A DNA stretch of 46,600 bases from an uncultured Cryomorphaceae bacterium (GTDB lineage: Bacteria; Bacteroidota; Bacteroidia; Flavobacteriales; UBA7430), in NCBI GenBank assembly GCA_902551855.1, contig CACDER010000004.1, positions 1 through 46,600 on the forward strand, written 5' to 3'. Within the stretch, counting starts at the first letter, position 1. Each line of letters starts with the position of its first letter. The position numbers and the translations under genes were made by a program. Under the pieces are notes generated by a model. It worked only from the letters and a program-made list of their open reading frames with translations. It made no database searches and was not told where the DNA came from. Below are positions 38,310 to 46,600 of this stretch, in pieces.

Positions 38310-38329
38310 TATGAAGTAAGATTTAATTT

Positions 38330-39481
38330 ATGATTAATTTTTTGATTTTAATTTCTTTAATAGTAGTATTAATAACTTTATCCCAAATTATTAGAATTTT
38401 TGAAATATCTAACAAAATAAAAAATTCTAGAGAATCAGATATCACATACAAAGATAATGATAGACAAGGTAAGTTATTGTTAACATTTGGATTCCTTTTT
38501 ATAGCTTCTTTTTTCCTCATGAATGCTAAGTGGACAAAATCCTTACTTCCGATTTCTGCCTCTGAACATGGTCACGAAATTGACTTATTAATGAATATTT
38601 CTTTGGGGCTAATAATTATTGTTTTTTTGATCCTTCAGCCAGTGTTATTTTATTTTTCGTATAAATATAGAGGTGTTAAAAATAGAAAAGCGCTTTTTAT
38701 AACTCATAACAATAAAGCTGAAATCATTTGGACTATTATCCCAGGTATAGTTTTAACTGTTTTAATTATATATGGGCTTCAAACTTGGTCTAAAGTCATG
38801 GATAGATCTAATATTGATGATGCACTTGTAATAGAGGTTTATGGAAGGCAGTTTGATTGGACTGCAAGGTATGCAGGTGAAGACAATTTTTTGGGAAATG
38901 CAAATGTTAGATTTATTTCTGATGCAAATATTCTAGGAGTAATTTCCAATGATTCATACAAAAGTCAAATTTTTAACATTAATAAAAAAATTGATAAATT
39001 GAAAAATCAAATTTCTGGAGAAAAAAATTACATTAAAAAAAATCAGTTGTCAAAACGCTATGAAAAAATGATTTCAAAAAAATTAAGATTTTCAACTTTA
39101 AAAGAAAAAACTCCCAAAGACCTTTTAAAAGCAGCTGATGATGATATAGTTGTGAGAGAAATTCACTTACCTGTAAATAAGAAGATACACATGAAATTTA
39201 GGGCTCAAGATGTAATCCACTCTGCCTATATGCCCCATTTTAGAGTTCAAATGAATTGTGTACCAGGAATGAATACTGATTTTGTTTTCAGACCAACATT
39301 AACTACAGAAGAAATGAGAAAAGAAGTTAAAAATGAAGATTTTGATTATGTGTTGCTTTGTAATAAAGTTTGTGGTGGAGCTCATTATAATATGCAAATT
39401 AAAATTATTGTTGAATCAGAAGAAAAATTTAATCAATGGATTTCGGGACAAACGAAGTTCGCATTAAGTTACCTAAATTAA
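38330..39481 (+). CDS. coxB: Cytochrome c oxidase subunit II
   Basis: HNNKAEIIWTIIPGIVLTVLIIYGLQTW, EVYGRQFDWTARYAG, HSAYMPHFRVQMNCVPGMNTDFVFRPT, CNKVCGGAHYNM (CuA ligands). Confidence 0.95.
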   Translation: MINFLILISLIVVLITLSQIIRIFEISNKIKNSRESDITYKDNDRQGKLLLTFGFLFIASFFLMNAKWTKSLLPISASEHGHEIDLLMNISLGLIIIVFLILQPVLFYFSYKYRGVKNRKALFITHNNKAEIIWTIIPGIVLTVLIIYGLQTWSKVMDRSNIDDALVIEVYGRQFDWTARYAGEDNFLGNANVRFISDANILGVISNDSYKSQIFNINKKIDKLKNQISGEKNYIKKNQLSKRYEKMISKKLRFSTLKEKTPKDLLKAADDDIVVREIHLPVNKKIHMKFRAQDVIHSAYMPHFRVQMNCVPGMNTDFVFRPTLTTEEMRKEVKNEDFDYVLLCNKVCGGAHYNMQIKIIVESEEKFNQWISGQTKFALSYLN

Positions 39482-39490
39482 ATTTTAAAT

Positions 39491-41248
39491 ATGTCAGAAA
39501 ATCATAATCATTCGGAAAATTTTTTTTCAAAATACATATTTTCTATTGATCATAAAATGATTGCTAAACAATTTCTAATAACTGGAATGACAATGGGAAT
39601 TATTGCAATGGTCATGTCAGCTTTATTCAGACTTCAATTAGCTAATCCAGGAGAGCCAAACCAAATTCTTTCCTTTTTTTTAGGAGATTGGGCACAGGGA
39701 GGTGTAATGGATCCAAATATGTATCTTGCTTTAGTTACAATTCATGGTACTCTCATGGTTTTTTTCTTGCTTACAGGAGGACTTAGTGGTACATTCGCTA
39801 ATTTATTAATTCCCCTTCAAATAGGAGCAAGGGATATGGCTTCAGGTTTCATTAATGCCCTTTCATACTGGTTTTTTTTCCTTTCTTCTATTATTATGTT
39901 ATCCTCTTTATTTGTTGAGTCAGGTCCTGCTTCTGGAGGATGGACAATATATCCGCCTTTGAGTGCTGTTCCTCAAGCCATGCCAGGGTCAGGTTTAGGA
40001 ATGACTTTGTGGTTAATTTCTATGACATTATTTATTGTATCTTCTTTACTTGGTGGATTAAATTATATTGTCACAATTTTAAATTTAAGAACAAAAGGTA
40101 TGACTATGGCAAGAATGCCCTTGACAATGTGGGCAATTTTTATGACTGCAATATTAGGAGTACTTTCATTTCCTGTTCTTGTTTCAGCTGTTCTCCTTCT
40201 TGTATTTGATAGAAGTTTTGGAACAAGTTTTTATCTTTCAGATATAATGATCCAAGGTGAAGTTTTAGCTAATAGTGGGGGTTCTCCTGTTTTATTTGAG
40301 CACTTATTTTGGTTTTTAGGTCATCCTGAAGTATATATAGTTTTATTACCTGCACTAGGTATCACTTCTGAAGTGATTGCTACAAATTCAAGAAAACCAA
40401 TTTTTGGCTACAGAGCAATGGTTGGTTCAATTTTTGCAATTGGTTTTTTATCCTTTATCGTTTGGGCTCATCACATGTTTATATCAGGTATGAGTCCATT
40501 TTTGGGTTCAGTTTTTACATTTACCACATTATTAATTGCAATTCCTTCTGCAGTCAAAGCTTTTAATTACCTTGCAACCTTATGGAAGGGTAATTTGCAG
40601 TTTACTCCTGCTATGTTGTTTTCCATAGGATTAGTCTCGACATTCATAACTGGTGGGCTTACTGGACTTATACTTGGTGATAGTGCTCTTGATATTAATG
40701 TCCATGATACATATTTTGTTGTTGGTCATTTTCATATAGTTATGGGATTATCTGCAACTTTTGGAGCATTTGCAGGGATATATCACTGGTTCCCAAAAAT
40801 GTATGGAAGAATGATGAACAAAACCTTGGGATATATTCATTTTTGGTTAACAATTGTTTGTGCATATGGAGTATTTTTTCCAATGCACTATTTAGGTCTT
40901 GCTGGTTTACCAAGAAGATATTACAGCAACACAGCGTTCCCGATGTTTGATGATTTGGTCAATATTAATTCAGTAGTTACTTTTTTTGCTGCAACTGCTG
41001 CAATTGTTCAGTTGATTTTCTTATTTAATTTTATTTATAGTATCTTTAGAGGAGAGAGAGCTGTTATGAATCCATGGAAGTCGAATACATTAGAATGGAC
41101 TACACCAGTTGAAAGAATCCACGGAAATTGGCCTGGTAAAATCCCGCAAGTATACAGATGGGCATATGATTACAGCAAACCAGGTTCAGAAAAAGATTTT
41201 ATTCCTCAGAATATTCCTCTTAAAAGTGATGAATCAGAGTCATTATAA
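39491..41248 (+). CDS. coxA: Cytochrome c oxidase subunit I
   Basis: WFLGHPEVYIVLLPALGITSEVI, FIVWAHHMFISGM, HDTYFVVGHFHIVMGLSATFGAFAGIYHWFPKMYGR. Confidence 0.97.
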   Translation: MSENHNHSENFFSKYIFSIDHKMIAKQFLITGMTMGIIAMVMSALFRLQLANPGEPNQILSFFLGDWAQGGVMDPNMYLALVTIHGTLMVFFLLTGGLSGTFANLLIPLQIGARDMASGFINALSYWFFFLSSIIMLSSLFVESGPASGGWTIYPPLSAVPQAMPGSGLGMTLWLISMTLFIVSSLLGGLNYIVTILNLRTKGMTMARMPLTMWAIFMTAILGVLSFPVLVSAVLLLVFDRSFGTSFYLSDIMIQGEVLANSGGSPVLFEHLFWFLGHPEVYIVLLPALGITSEVIATNSRKPIFGYRAMVGSIFAIGFLSFIVWAHHMFISGMSPFLGSVFTFTTLLIAIPSAVKAFNYLATLWKGNLQFTPAMLFSIGLVSTFITGGLTGLILGDSALDINVHDTYFVVGHFHIVMGLSATFGAFAGIYHWFPKMYGRMMNKTLGYIHFWLTIVCAYGVFFPMHYLGLAGLPRRYYSNTAFPMFDDLVNINSVVTFFAATAAIVQLIFLFNFIYSIFRGERAVMNPWKSNTLEWTTPVERIHGNWPGKIPQVYRWAYDYSKPGSEKDFIPQNIPLKSDESESL

Positions 41249-41276
41249 TTGTAAGTATAAATAAAAGTAATTTAAA

Positions 41277-42281
41277 ATGGAAGATAATTTAAACTCAGAG
41301 GAAAAAGAATTTGAGGTTAAATTACGTCCTGCTTTTTTTAAAGATTTTTCTGGACAAAAAAAAATTATTGATAACTTATCTATTTTTGTCAAAGCAGCTA
41401 ATCAAAGAGATGATTCACTTGATCATGTATTACTCCATGGCCCACCAGGTTTGGGAAAAACAACTTTAGCTTCAGTTATATCTAATGAATTAGGAGTAAA
41501 TATTAAAGTTACCTCAGGTCCTGTTCTTGATAAACCAGGAGATCTTGCTGGATTACTTACAAGTCTAGCTGAAAGAGATGTATTATTTATTGACGAAATT
41601 CATAGGTTATCTCCAGTAATTGAAGAGTATTTGTATTCAGCAATGGAGGATTACAAAATAGATATATTAATTGAATCTGGACCAAATGCAAGATCAGTAC
41701 AGATAGATTTAAATCCTTTTACTTTAATTGGAGCTACTACAAGATCTGGATTGTTAACGTCTCCGCTAAGAGCTCGTTTTGGAATTAATTGTAGGTTAGA
41801 ATATTACAATAATCAATTGTTATCTAGTATAATAAAAAGATCTTCTAAAATATTAAACATTTCAATTTTAGATTTATCTGCTGGAAAAATTGCATCTAGA
41901 AGCAGAGGTACCCCTAGAATTGCCAATTCTTTATTAAGGAGGGTAAGAGATTTTGCTCAAATAAAGGGTAATGGTAAAATTGATAATGAAATTACCGATT
42001 ATGCCTTAAAAGCTTTAAAAGTTGATTTAAAGGGACTAGATGAAATGGATTTATCAATTTTGAAAACAATTATTAATAAATTTAATGGAGGTCCTGTTGG
42101 TATTTCAACAATTGCAACAGCAGTTAGTGAGAAAGTCTCAACTATTGAAGAAGTATATGAACCATATTTAATTCAAGAAGGATATATTTTAAGAACTCAA
42201 AGAGGAAGAGTTGCAACTAAACTAGCATATGAGCATTTGAAAATTGATTTTAAAAATGGTGAAAAATTAAGTTTATTTTAA
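41277..42281 (+). CDS. ruvB: Holliday junction branch migration helicase RuvB
   Basis: [81 protein letters not shown]. Confidence 0.97.
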   Translation: MEDNLNSEEKEFEVKLRPAFFKDFSGQKKIIDNLSIFVKAANQRDDSLDHVLLHGPPGLGKTTLASVISNELGVNIKVTSGPVLDKPGDLAGLLTSLAERDVLFIDEIHRLSPVIEEYLYSAMEDYKIDILIESGPNARSVQIDLNPFTLIGATTRSGLLTSPLRARFGINCRLEYYNNQLLSSIIKRSSKILNISILDLSAGKIASRSRGTPRIANSLLRRVRDFAQIKGNGKIDNEITDYALKALKVDLKGLDEMDLSILKTIINKFNGGPVGISTIATAVSEKVSTIEEVYEPYLIQEGYILRTQRGRVATKLAYEHLKIDFKNGEKLSLF

Positions 42282-42285
42282 TTTA

Positions 42286-42864
42286 TTAAATTGTTTTATA
42301 AAGTAAAATTGAAATAAAATTGGAATATTCACCTCTATTAAAAAATAGTTTTTGTTTAGAATTGTGTTCTCTTACAGGAGTTATAGAGTGATTAAATCTG
42401 AAATTAATTTTGTAATTTTTGTTTAATAACTTAACAAAACCTAAAATGTAATCTATATTAAAAAAGTTAGGATTATCATTTTTTTCACTCTCATAAAATT
42501 TTACTAAAAAATTTGAACTTAATCCGCTTTCAATTTCGATTTTTTTTGATAGCTCTCTGAAATAAAGAATCGGAATTGAGATATAGTTTAGCTTATATTT
42601 ATAGAAGTTTAAATCATTTTCAAAACTACCTTTTTGAGAATAAAGCATTTCAATTTTAATATAATTATTTGATTTTATGTTATTTTCACCCTTTAAATTT
42701 GGTAAAATAATATATGACCCAAAATTCATACCTATTTTATTATATCCAGCATACCCGTCACCAGATATTTGACTCATATTAATTCCTCCAATAAGTCCTG
42801 CTCCAAAATTTTGACTAAAACAACTTAATGTTGGAATTAAAAAGTAGATAAATAATAATCTCAT
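42286..42864 (-). CDS. Outer-membrane beta-barrel (PorT-like) protein
   Basis: Signal peptide; FGAGLIGGINMSQISGDGYAGYNKIGMNFGSYI; alternating beta-strand pattern to the C-terminus. Confidence 0.7.
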   Translation of the reverse strand: MRLLFIYFLIPTLSCFSQNFGAGLIGGINMSQISGDGYAGYNKIGMNFGSYIILPNLKGENNIKSNNYIKIEMLYSQKGSFENDLNFYKYKLNYISIPILYFRELSKKIEIESGLSSNFLVKFYESEKNDNPNFFNIDYILGFVKLLNKNYKINFRFNHSITPVREHNSKQKLFFNRGEYSNFISILLYKTI

Positions 42865-42865
42865 A

Positions 42866-43732
42866 TTAATTAATCAGTTTATTCTTTTCAGCTTGGAGAA
42901 CTTCATATGTTTCAATATCGTAAATAATTCCTATGATATTAATATTATTAATATTCCATTCATAATTTTTATTAATACTATATCTATTTAAAAATATTTG
43001 AGATGACTTTTGATTATTTAAATCTACCCCCCATGAACCATTAAGAGATTTTCTTAAAACATTGTTATGTATATAATTTTCGACGTATCCATTAGGAGAA
43101 CTTTCGTCTTTTTGTCTAGATATCAGACTATCTTCTGTGATTACTATTTTAAACCTTATATCATTCTGATTATAATTTCCAATGTCAATTCTTGAATCAA
43201 TACAAATTAGATCTTCATTTTCATCAAAAGAAGAATTAAGTTGGATTTGTAAATCATACAAATTTTGAGTTAAAGAGATTTGATTAATGATATTTTCTTC
43301 CCATTCAGTATACTTTAGTATATGTTGATTATTCAAAAAATTAACTCTATTGACTAATCCGTTTGGTGGTCCATCATCACTATTACCAAATTGATAATCC
43401 CAATCATTTCCAACTTCAGAGGTATAATCAGTAGGATAATTTGAACTTATCCTTGCAAAAAAACCCGCATGAATAGATATTGCAATTAAATCATCATTGT
43501 AAATTTCAAGTAATTCAGAAACTTTAGACCCTGCTGGGGGACATGTAGAGCATTGGTGACCTGTATAGTATTCTAGTAAAATTTTTCTCTTTGTGTTATT
43601 TGGATAACCAAAATAGTATTCATCACAATATTCATTAACTTGATTCATTTGATTAATGAAAGGTTCTTCAATAATATCACATGCAAAAAAATGAATTGTT
43701 AAAAAAAAAATAAAGATATGTTTATTATTCAT
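42866..43732 (-). CDS. Omp28-related outer membrane protein
   Basis: FACDIIEEP lipobox; KRKILLEYYTGHQCSTCPPAGSKVSELLEIYNDDLIAISIHAGFFA. Confidence 0.85.
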   Translation of the reverse strand: MNNKHIFIFFLTIHFFACDIIEEPFINQMNQVNEYCDEYYFGYPNNTKRKILLEYYTGHQCSTCPPAGSKVSELLEIYNDDLIAISIHAGFFARISSNYPTDYTSEVGNDWDYQFGNSDDGPPNGLVNRVNFLNNQHILKYTEWEENIINQISLTQNLYDLQIQLNSSFDENEDLICIDSRIDIGNYNQNDIRFKIVITEDSLISRQKDESSPNGYVENYIHNNVLRKSLNGSWGVDLNNQKSSQIFLNRYSINKNYEWNINNINIIGIIYDIETYEVLQAEKNKLIN

Positions 43733-43734
43733 AA

Positions 43735-45384
43735 TTAGAAAGTTGAGTTTATTGATAATAATATTCCATTTGAAGCTGGAACCACTCTACATACTCCACC
43801 AATACAAAATACTCCAGCTCTCTGTTTTCCATATGTAGTAGAAAATCTTGTTTTTCCTTTATTGATTCCAAATGAAAAAGTTGGATAGTTTATTTTTTTT
43901 ATTGAGTTGCCACTATTATACATATTTTGGAAGGCAAAAAAATATTTCGGAGAAATAGAGTATTCAATAAGTCCCATTAACCAATCACCTTCATGTTCTT
44001 GGGTTTTTAAAATCTGAATTTCATTTCTTATTGAGTGTTTAGGTTTAATTTTATATTGAGTTTCTAAAATATATATATTTGCATAAATCATACCCTGATA
44101 TGAGTATCCTAAAATTTCAGAACTGTTATAATGGGTATTAATATATGTTGAAATTAAATTTAATTTTTTAGATATTTTTTTATTAATTTCAATATTTAAT
44201 TCTTGAAAAAATTTCACTTCACCAATTTTTAAAAAATTACTCTTATATCCCAGCGTTCCAGTCTCTCCAATATCAGTAGCGTTATTGATTTTATTTTTGT
44301 CAATTGAATAAGAATTTGAAAAATTAATATTCAAACCTGTACCGTATTTTCCTCCAAAAAAACTTTGTTTTTTAAATTTATAATTCATATCAAATTGAAG
44401 GCCCATTTCACCATTTGTTATTGTTGCATAGGGATAAATAGTCGCTAGAGCATATGTTTGTTGCTTTGTTAGAGCAGGTAAATAATTTATCAATAGATTT
44501 TGAAGTGATTCATTTCTTTCAGAACGAAAATCCATATTATCAATTCTTTTAGCTGAAAGATTTATACCAAACCCCCTGATTGAATAATTAGTATTAATTA
44601 AAATAGCATTACCTTTTTTAAAGATGAAATTATTAACATATGATGGATCATTATATTTTGAAACATACTCAGCCTCAAGGTTCCAATTTTTTAAATTAAA
44701 TAAGAATCTTGAACTCCAAGCTCCTACATTTTCAGGTAAATTATATTTTGGATTATTGTCTTTTTCATATTTACTGACAAAGCTCAAACCTATAGTCAGA
44801 TTTGAAGAAAAATTTAGTTTATTGAAAATTTCATTCAATATAAATTCGGAATCTAAACCTCTAACAATTCCATCAGATTTTGTAAAAAAAATTCTTTGTC
44901 TTCCAATAAGAGATTTAAAATTAATTCCTTTAATTATATTAAACTTCATTCTAACTCCCTCAAAAGCATTATCATATCCTAGGTTTCTCTCTTCATATGC
45001 TCTCAATATCATTCCTGATCCAAATTGTTCGTAAAAGTTTCCAACAGTAATATCTATTTCATCATTGTGAAACTGAAAATATCTATAAGTAATTCCTTCA
45101 CCTTTGTAACCTGAAGGATATCCTAATAGAGGGTTAAGATAATTTTCATATCTTAATCCCATACTAATTTTTTTTGAAGAGTAAATTAAGTTGGTAAATC
45201 CATTATTTAATAATCTTTCTTCTGGAAAATCGGAAAAGGGATTATTAATATTAAAATCTAGTTTTTTATCAGGTAAGTATAATTGAAAATCATTTTGAAA
45301 ATTACCGCTAATATTACCATCAAAATTTATTTGTGAAAATGTTAAAATTGGAATAAGAAACACTATTAAAATTAAATATTTCAT
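43735..45384 (-). CDS. DUF6029-like predicted outer-membrane beta-barrel protein
   Basis: Signal peptide; EDQFGSG-type VGNFYEQFGSGMILRAYEERNLGYDNAFEGVRMKF; C-terminus YGKQRAGVFCIGGVCRVVPASNGILLSINSTF ending in Phe. Confidence 0.8.
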   Translation of the reverse strand: MKYLILIVFLIPILTFSQINFDGNISGNFQNDFQLYLPDKKLDFNINNPFSDFPEERLLNNGFTNLIYSSKKISMGLRYENYLNPLLGYPSGYKGEGITYRYFQFHNDEIDITVGNFYEQFGSGMILRAYEERNLGYDNAFEGVRMKFNIIKGINFKSLIGRQRIFFTKSDGIVRGLDSEFILNEIFNKLNFSSNLTIGLSFVSKYEKDNNPKYNLPENVGAWSSRFLFNLKNWNLEAEYVSKYNDPSYVNNFIFKKGNAILINTNYSIRGFGINLSAKRIDNMDFRSERNESLQNLLINYLPALTKQQTYALATIYPYATITNGEMGLQFDMNYKFKKQSFFGGKYGTGLNINFSNSYSIDKNKINNATDIGETGTLGYKSNFLKIGEVKFFQELNIEINKKISKKLNLISTYINTHYNSSEILGYSYQGMIYANIYILETQYKIKPKHSIRNEIQILKTQEHEGDWLMGLIEYSISPKYFFAFQNMYNSGNSIKKINYPTFSFGINKGKTRFSTTYGKQRAGVFCIGGVCRVVPASNGILLSINSTF

Positions 45385-45390
45385 AAAAAA

Positions 45391-45879
45391 TTAAAGTTTT
45401 AAAATTTCTTGAAATAGTATTTCTTCGTCACCATCAAAAAATGATGAGTGTTGCCAAATTATATCATTATCTGATAATAAGAAAGTGTGAGGAATAAAAT
45501 TAACATTTAATGCTCGTTTAAGATCATTATTATAGTCTATATAAATATCAAAAGGCCAATCTTTTCCATCTGCATAGGGTTTTACTTTTGAAAAATTTCT
45601 TGAGTCATCAATTGATATTGCAATTACTTTGACATTAGTTTCTTCTATCCAATCATCATACAGTTCTGAAATAGCATTCAACTCTCTTGTGCAAGGTTTG
45701 CACCATGTAGCCCAAAAACAAATGATTATTGGTCCATTATGATTTTTAAATGTATTGGTATTAATAAGTTTACCTGACGTATTTTTTAGATCAATTTCAG
45801 GTAATGGAAATGACTTATTTTGGGCATGAGCATTATCAAAAAAAAAGACTAAAACTAAAATTATATATATTTTTTTCAT
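45391..45879 (-). CDS. TlpA-like periplasmic thioredoxin
   Basis: Signal peptide; GPIIICFWATWCKPCTRELNAISELYDDW (WCxPC), INFIPHTFLLSDND. Confidence 0.93.
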   Translation of the reverse strand: MKKIYIILVLVFFFDNAHAQNKSFPLPEIDLKNTSGKLINTNTFKNHNGPIIICFWATWCKPCTRELNAISELYDDWIEETNVKVIAISIDDSRNFSKVKPYADGKDWPFDIYIDYNNDLKRALNVNFIPHTFLLSDNDIIWQHSSFFDGDEEILFQEILKL

Positions 45880-45984
45880 GAAATAAAATTATTATAAATA
45901 AGATCATTATTATTAATGTAAATACCTTATTATTTAGTAAATTTAAATAAAAAACTTTTAATCATAGATTTTAAAAATATAATT

Positions 45985-46359
45985 ATGAATTTTCCTGATA
46001 ATTTAAAATATACCAAGGATCATGAATGGGTAAAAATTGATAACAATATTGCCACTATTGGTATAACTGACTTCGCTCAAAGTGAATTGGGTGATATAGT
46101 ATTTGTTGAAATAGAAAAACTTAATCGTGAAGTAAAAAAAGATGATATTTTTGGTTCAGTGGAGGCCGTAAAAACTGTTTCAGATCTATTTATGCCTTTA
46201 ACTGGAAAAATTATCGAAATTAATAAAAAATTAGATTCTAATCCTGAAATGATAAATAATGATTGTTATGGAGAAGGATGGATAATTAAAGTTGAATTTT
46301 CAAATATTGATGAATATAAAAATTTATTAGACTCTAAAAGTTATAATGATATAATTTAA
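45985..46359 (+). CDS. gcvH: Glycine cleavage system H protein
   Basis: YTKDHEWVKIDNNIATIGITDFAQSELGDIVFVEI, FGSVEAVKTVSDLFMPLTG (lipoyl Lys). Confidence 0.97.
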   Translation: MNFPDNLKYTKDHEWVKIDNNIATIGITDFAQSELGDIVFVEIEKLNREVKKDDIFGSVEAVKTVSDLFMPLTGKIIEINKKLDSNPEMINNDCYGEGWIIKVEFSNIDEYKNLLDSKSYNDII

Positions 46360-46362
46360 TAA

Positions 46363-46600
46363 ATGAATAAATTAAATTCAGCTATTATCTCTGTATCAAT
46401 TTTATGGTTTTTTTTAATATTAATTTCAAGCTTTTATCCTTTTAATAATTTCGGAACAGTTCAACCCTATTTTGATAAACTTTTTCATTTTTTTGAATAC
46501 TCTGTATTCTCAATTCTATTTTCCATGTCATTTAGAATAATTTTTAATGCTGTATCACCCAAATTTAACTTTATATTTACTATTTTTCTATTATTTATAT
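46363..46600 (+). CDS. VanZ-like membrane protein, 3' truncated by window edge
   Basis: MNKLNSAIISVSILWFFLILISSFYPFNNFGTVQPYFDKLFHFFEYSVFSILFSMSFRIIF; DKLFHFFEY resembles the VanZ D-K-hxH motif; follows gcvH. Confidence 0.7.
   Translation, partial: MNKLNSAIISVSILWFFLILISSFYPFNNFGTVQPYFDKLFHFFEYSVFSILFSMSFRIIFNAVSPKFNFIFTIFLLFI

Noticed and set aside
39491-42281. Absence of coxC next to coxBA as a sign of an unusual oxidase
   Set aside because: coxB-coxA-ruvB order is, to my knowledge, common in Flavobacteriia, with subunit III encoded elsewhere; not informative alone.
44624-45034. 136-aa plus-strand ORF antisense to the DUF6029-like gene
   Set aside because: Long for a chance ORF, but no recognisable motif and fully inside a credible signal-peptide-bearing barrel protein on the other strand.
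1-46600. CRISPR arrays, prophage, transposons, toxin-antitoxin or BGC-like islands
   Set aside because: No regularly spaced direct repeats other than the rplU minisatellite and the actA promoter duplication; no transposase, integrase or phage motifs in any ORF.

Overview
AT-rich window that reads as an ordinary, streamlined chromosome segment of a (probably marine) Bacteroidetes/Flavobacteriia-type bacterium. Lineage evidence: GldD/GldE, an ACIII actABCDEF cluster followed by coxBA, GT117/DUF2723, GSCFA, Omp28, DUF6029, and TAnnTTTG promoter boxes. No CRISPR array, transposase, phage gene or defence island was seen. Content is mostly housekeeping: PBP1 C-terminus, scoAB, 2-hydroxyacid dehydrogenase, mgtE, rsmA, serS, rpmA/rplU, DMT transporter, HMA protein, cox15, gldD/gldE, mutY, HU, rng, recX, prfB, ArsC-like, GSCFA, fumC, GT117, tRNA-Gln, nusA-infB, actABCDEF-coxBA, ruvB, a DUF6029/Omp28/TlpA cluster, gcvH and a partial VanZ-like gene. 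Observations most worth follow-up: (i) a compact leader before nusA, where rimP would be expected, with a promoter box, a near-leaderless leader ORF, an embedded terminator hairpin and overlap with the nusA start; (ii) scoA and recX split by single-nucleotide frameshifts at poly-A runs, and gldE with no canonical in-frame start; (iii) a TlpA/DUF6029/Omp28/beta-barrel cluster that may be an envelope thiol-redox module; (iv) a CBM5/12-like loop in heme A synthase; (v) prfB without the programmed frameshift; (vi) a 30-codon AURKAIP1/COX24-like gene missing from the ORF track; (vii) duplicated -7 boxes before actA; (viii) all five convergent gene pairs overlapping or abutting. All homology calls come from reading protein motifs by eye; no database search was run.
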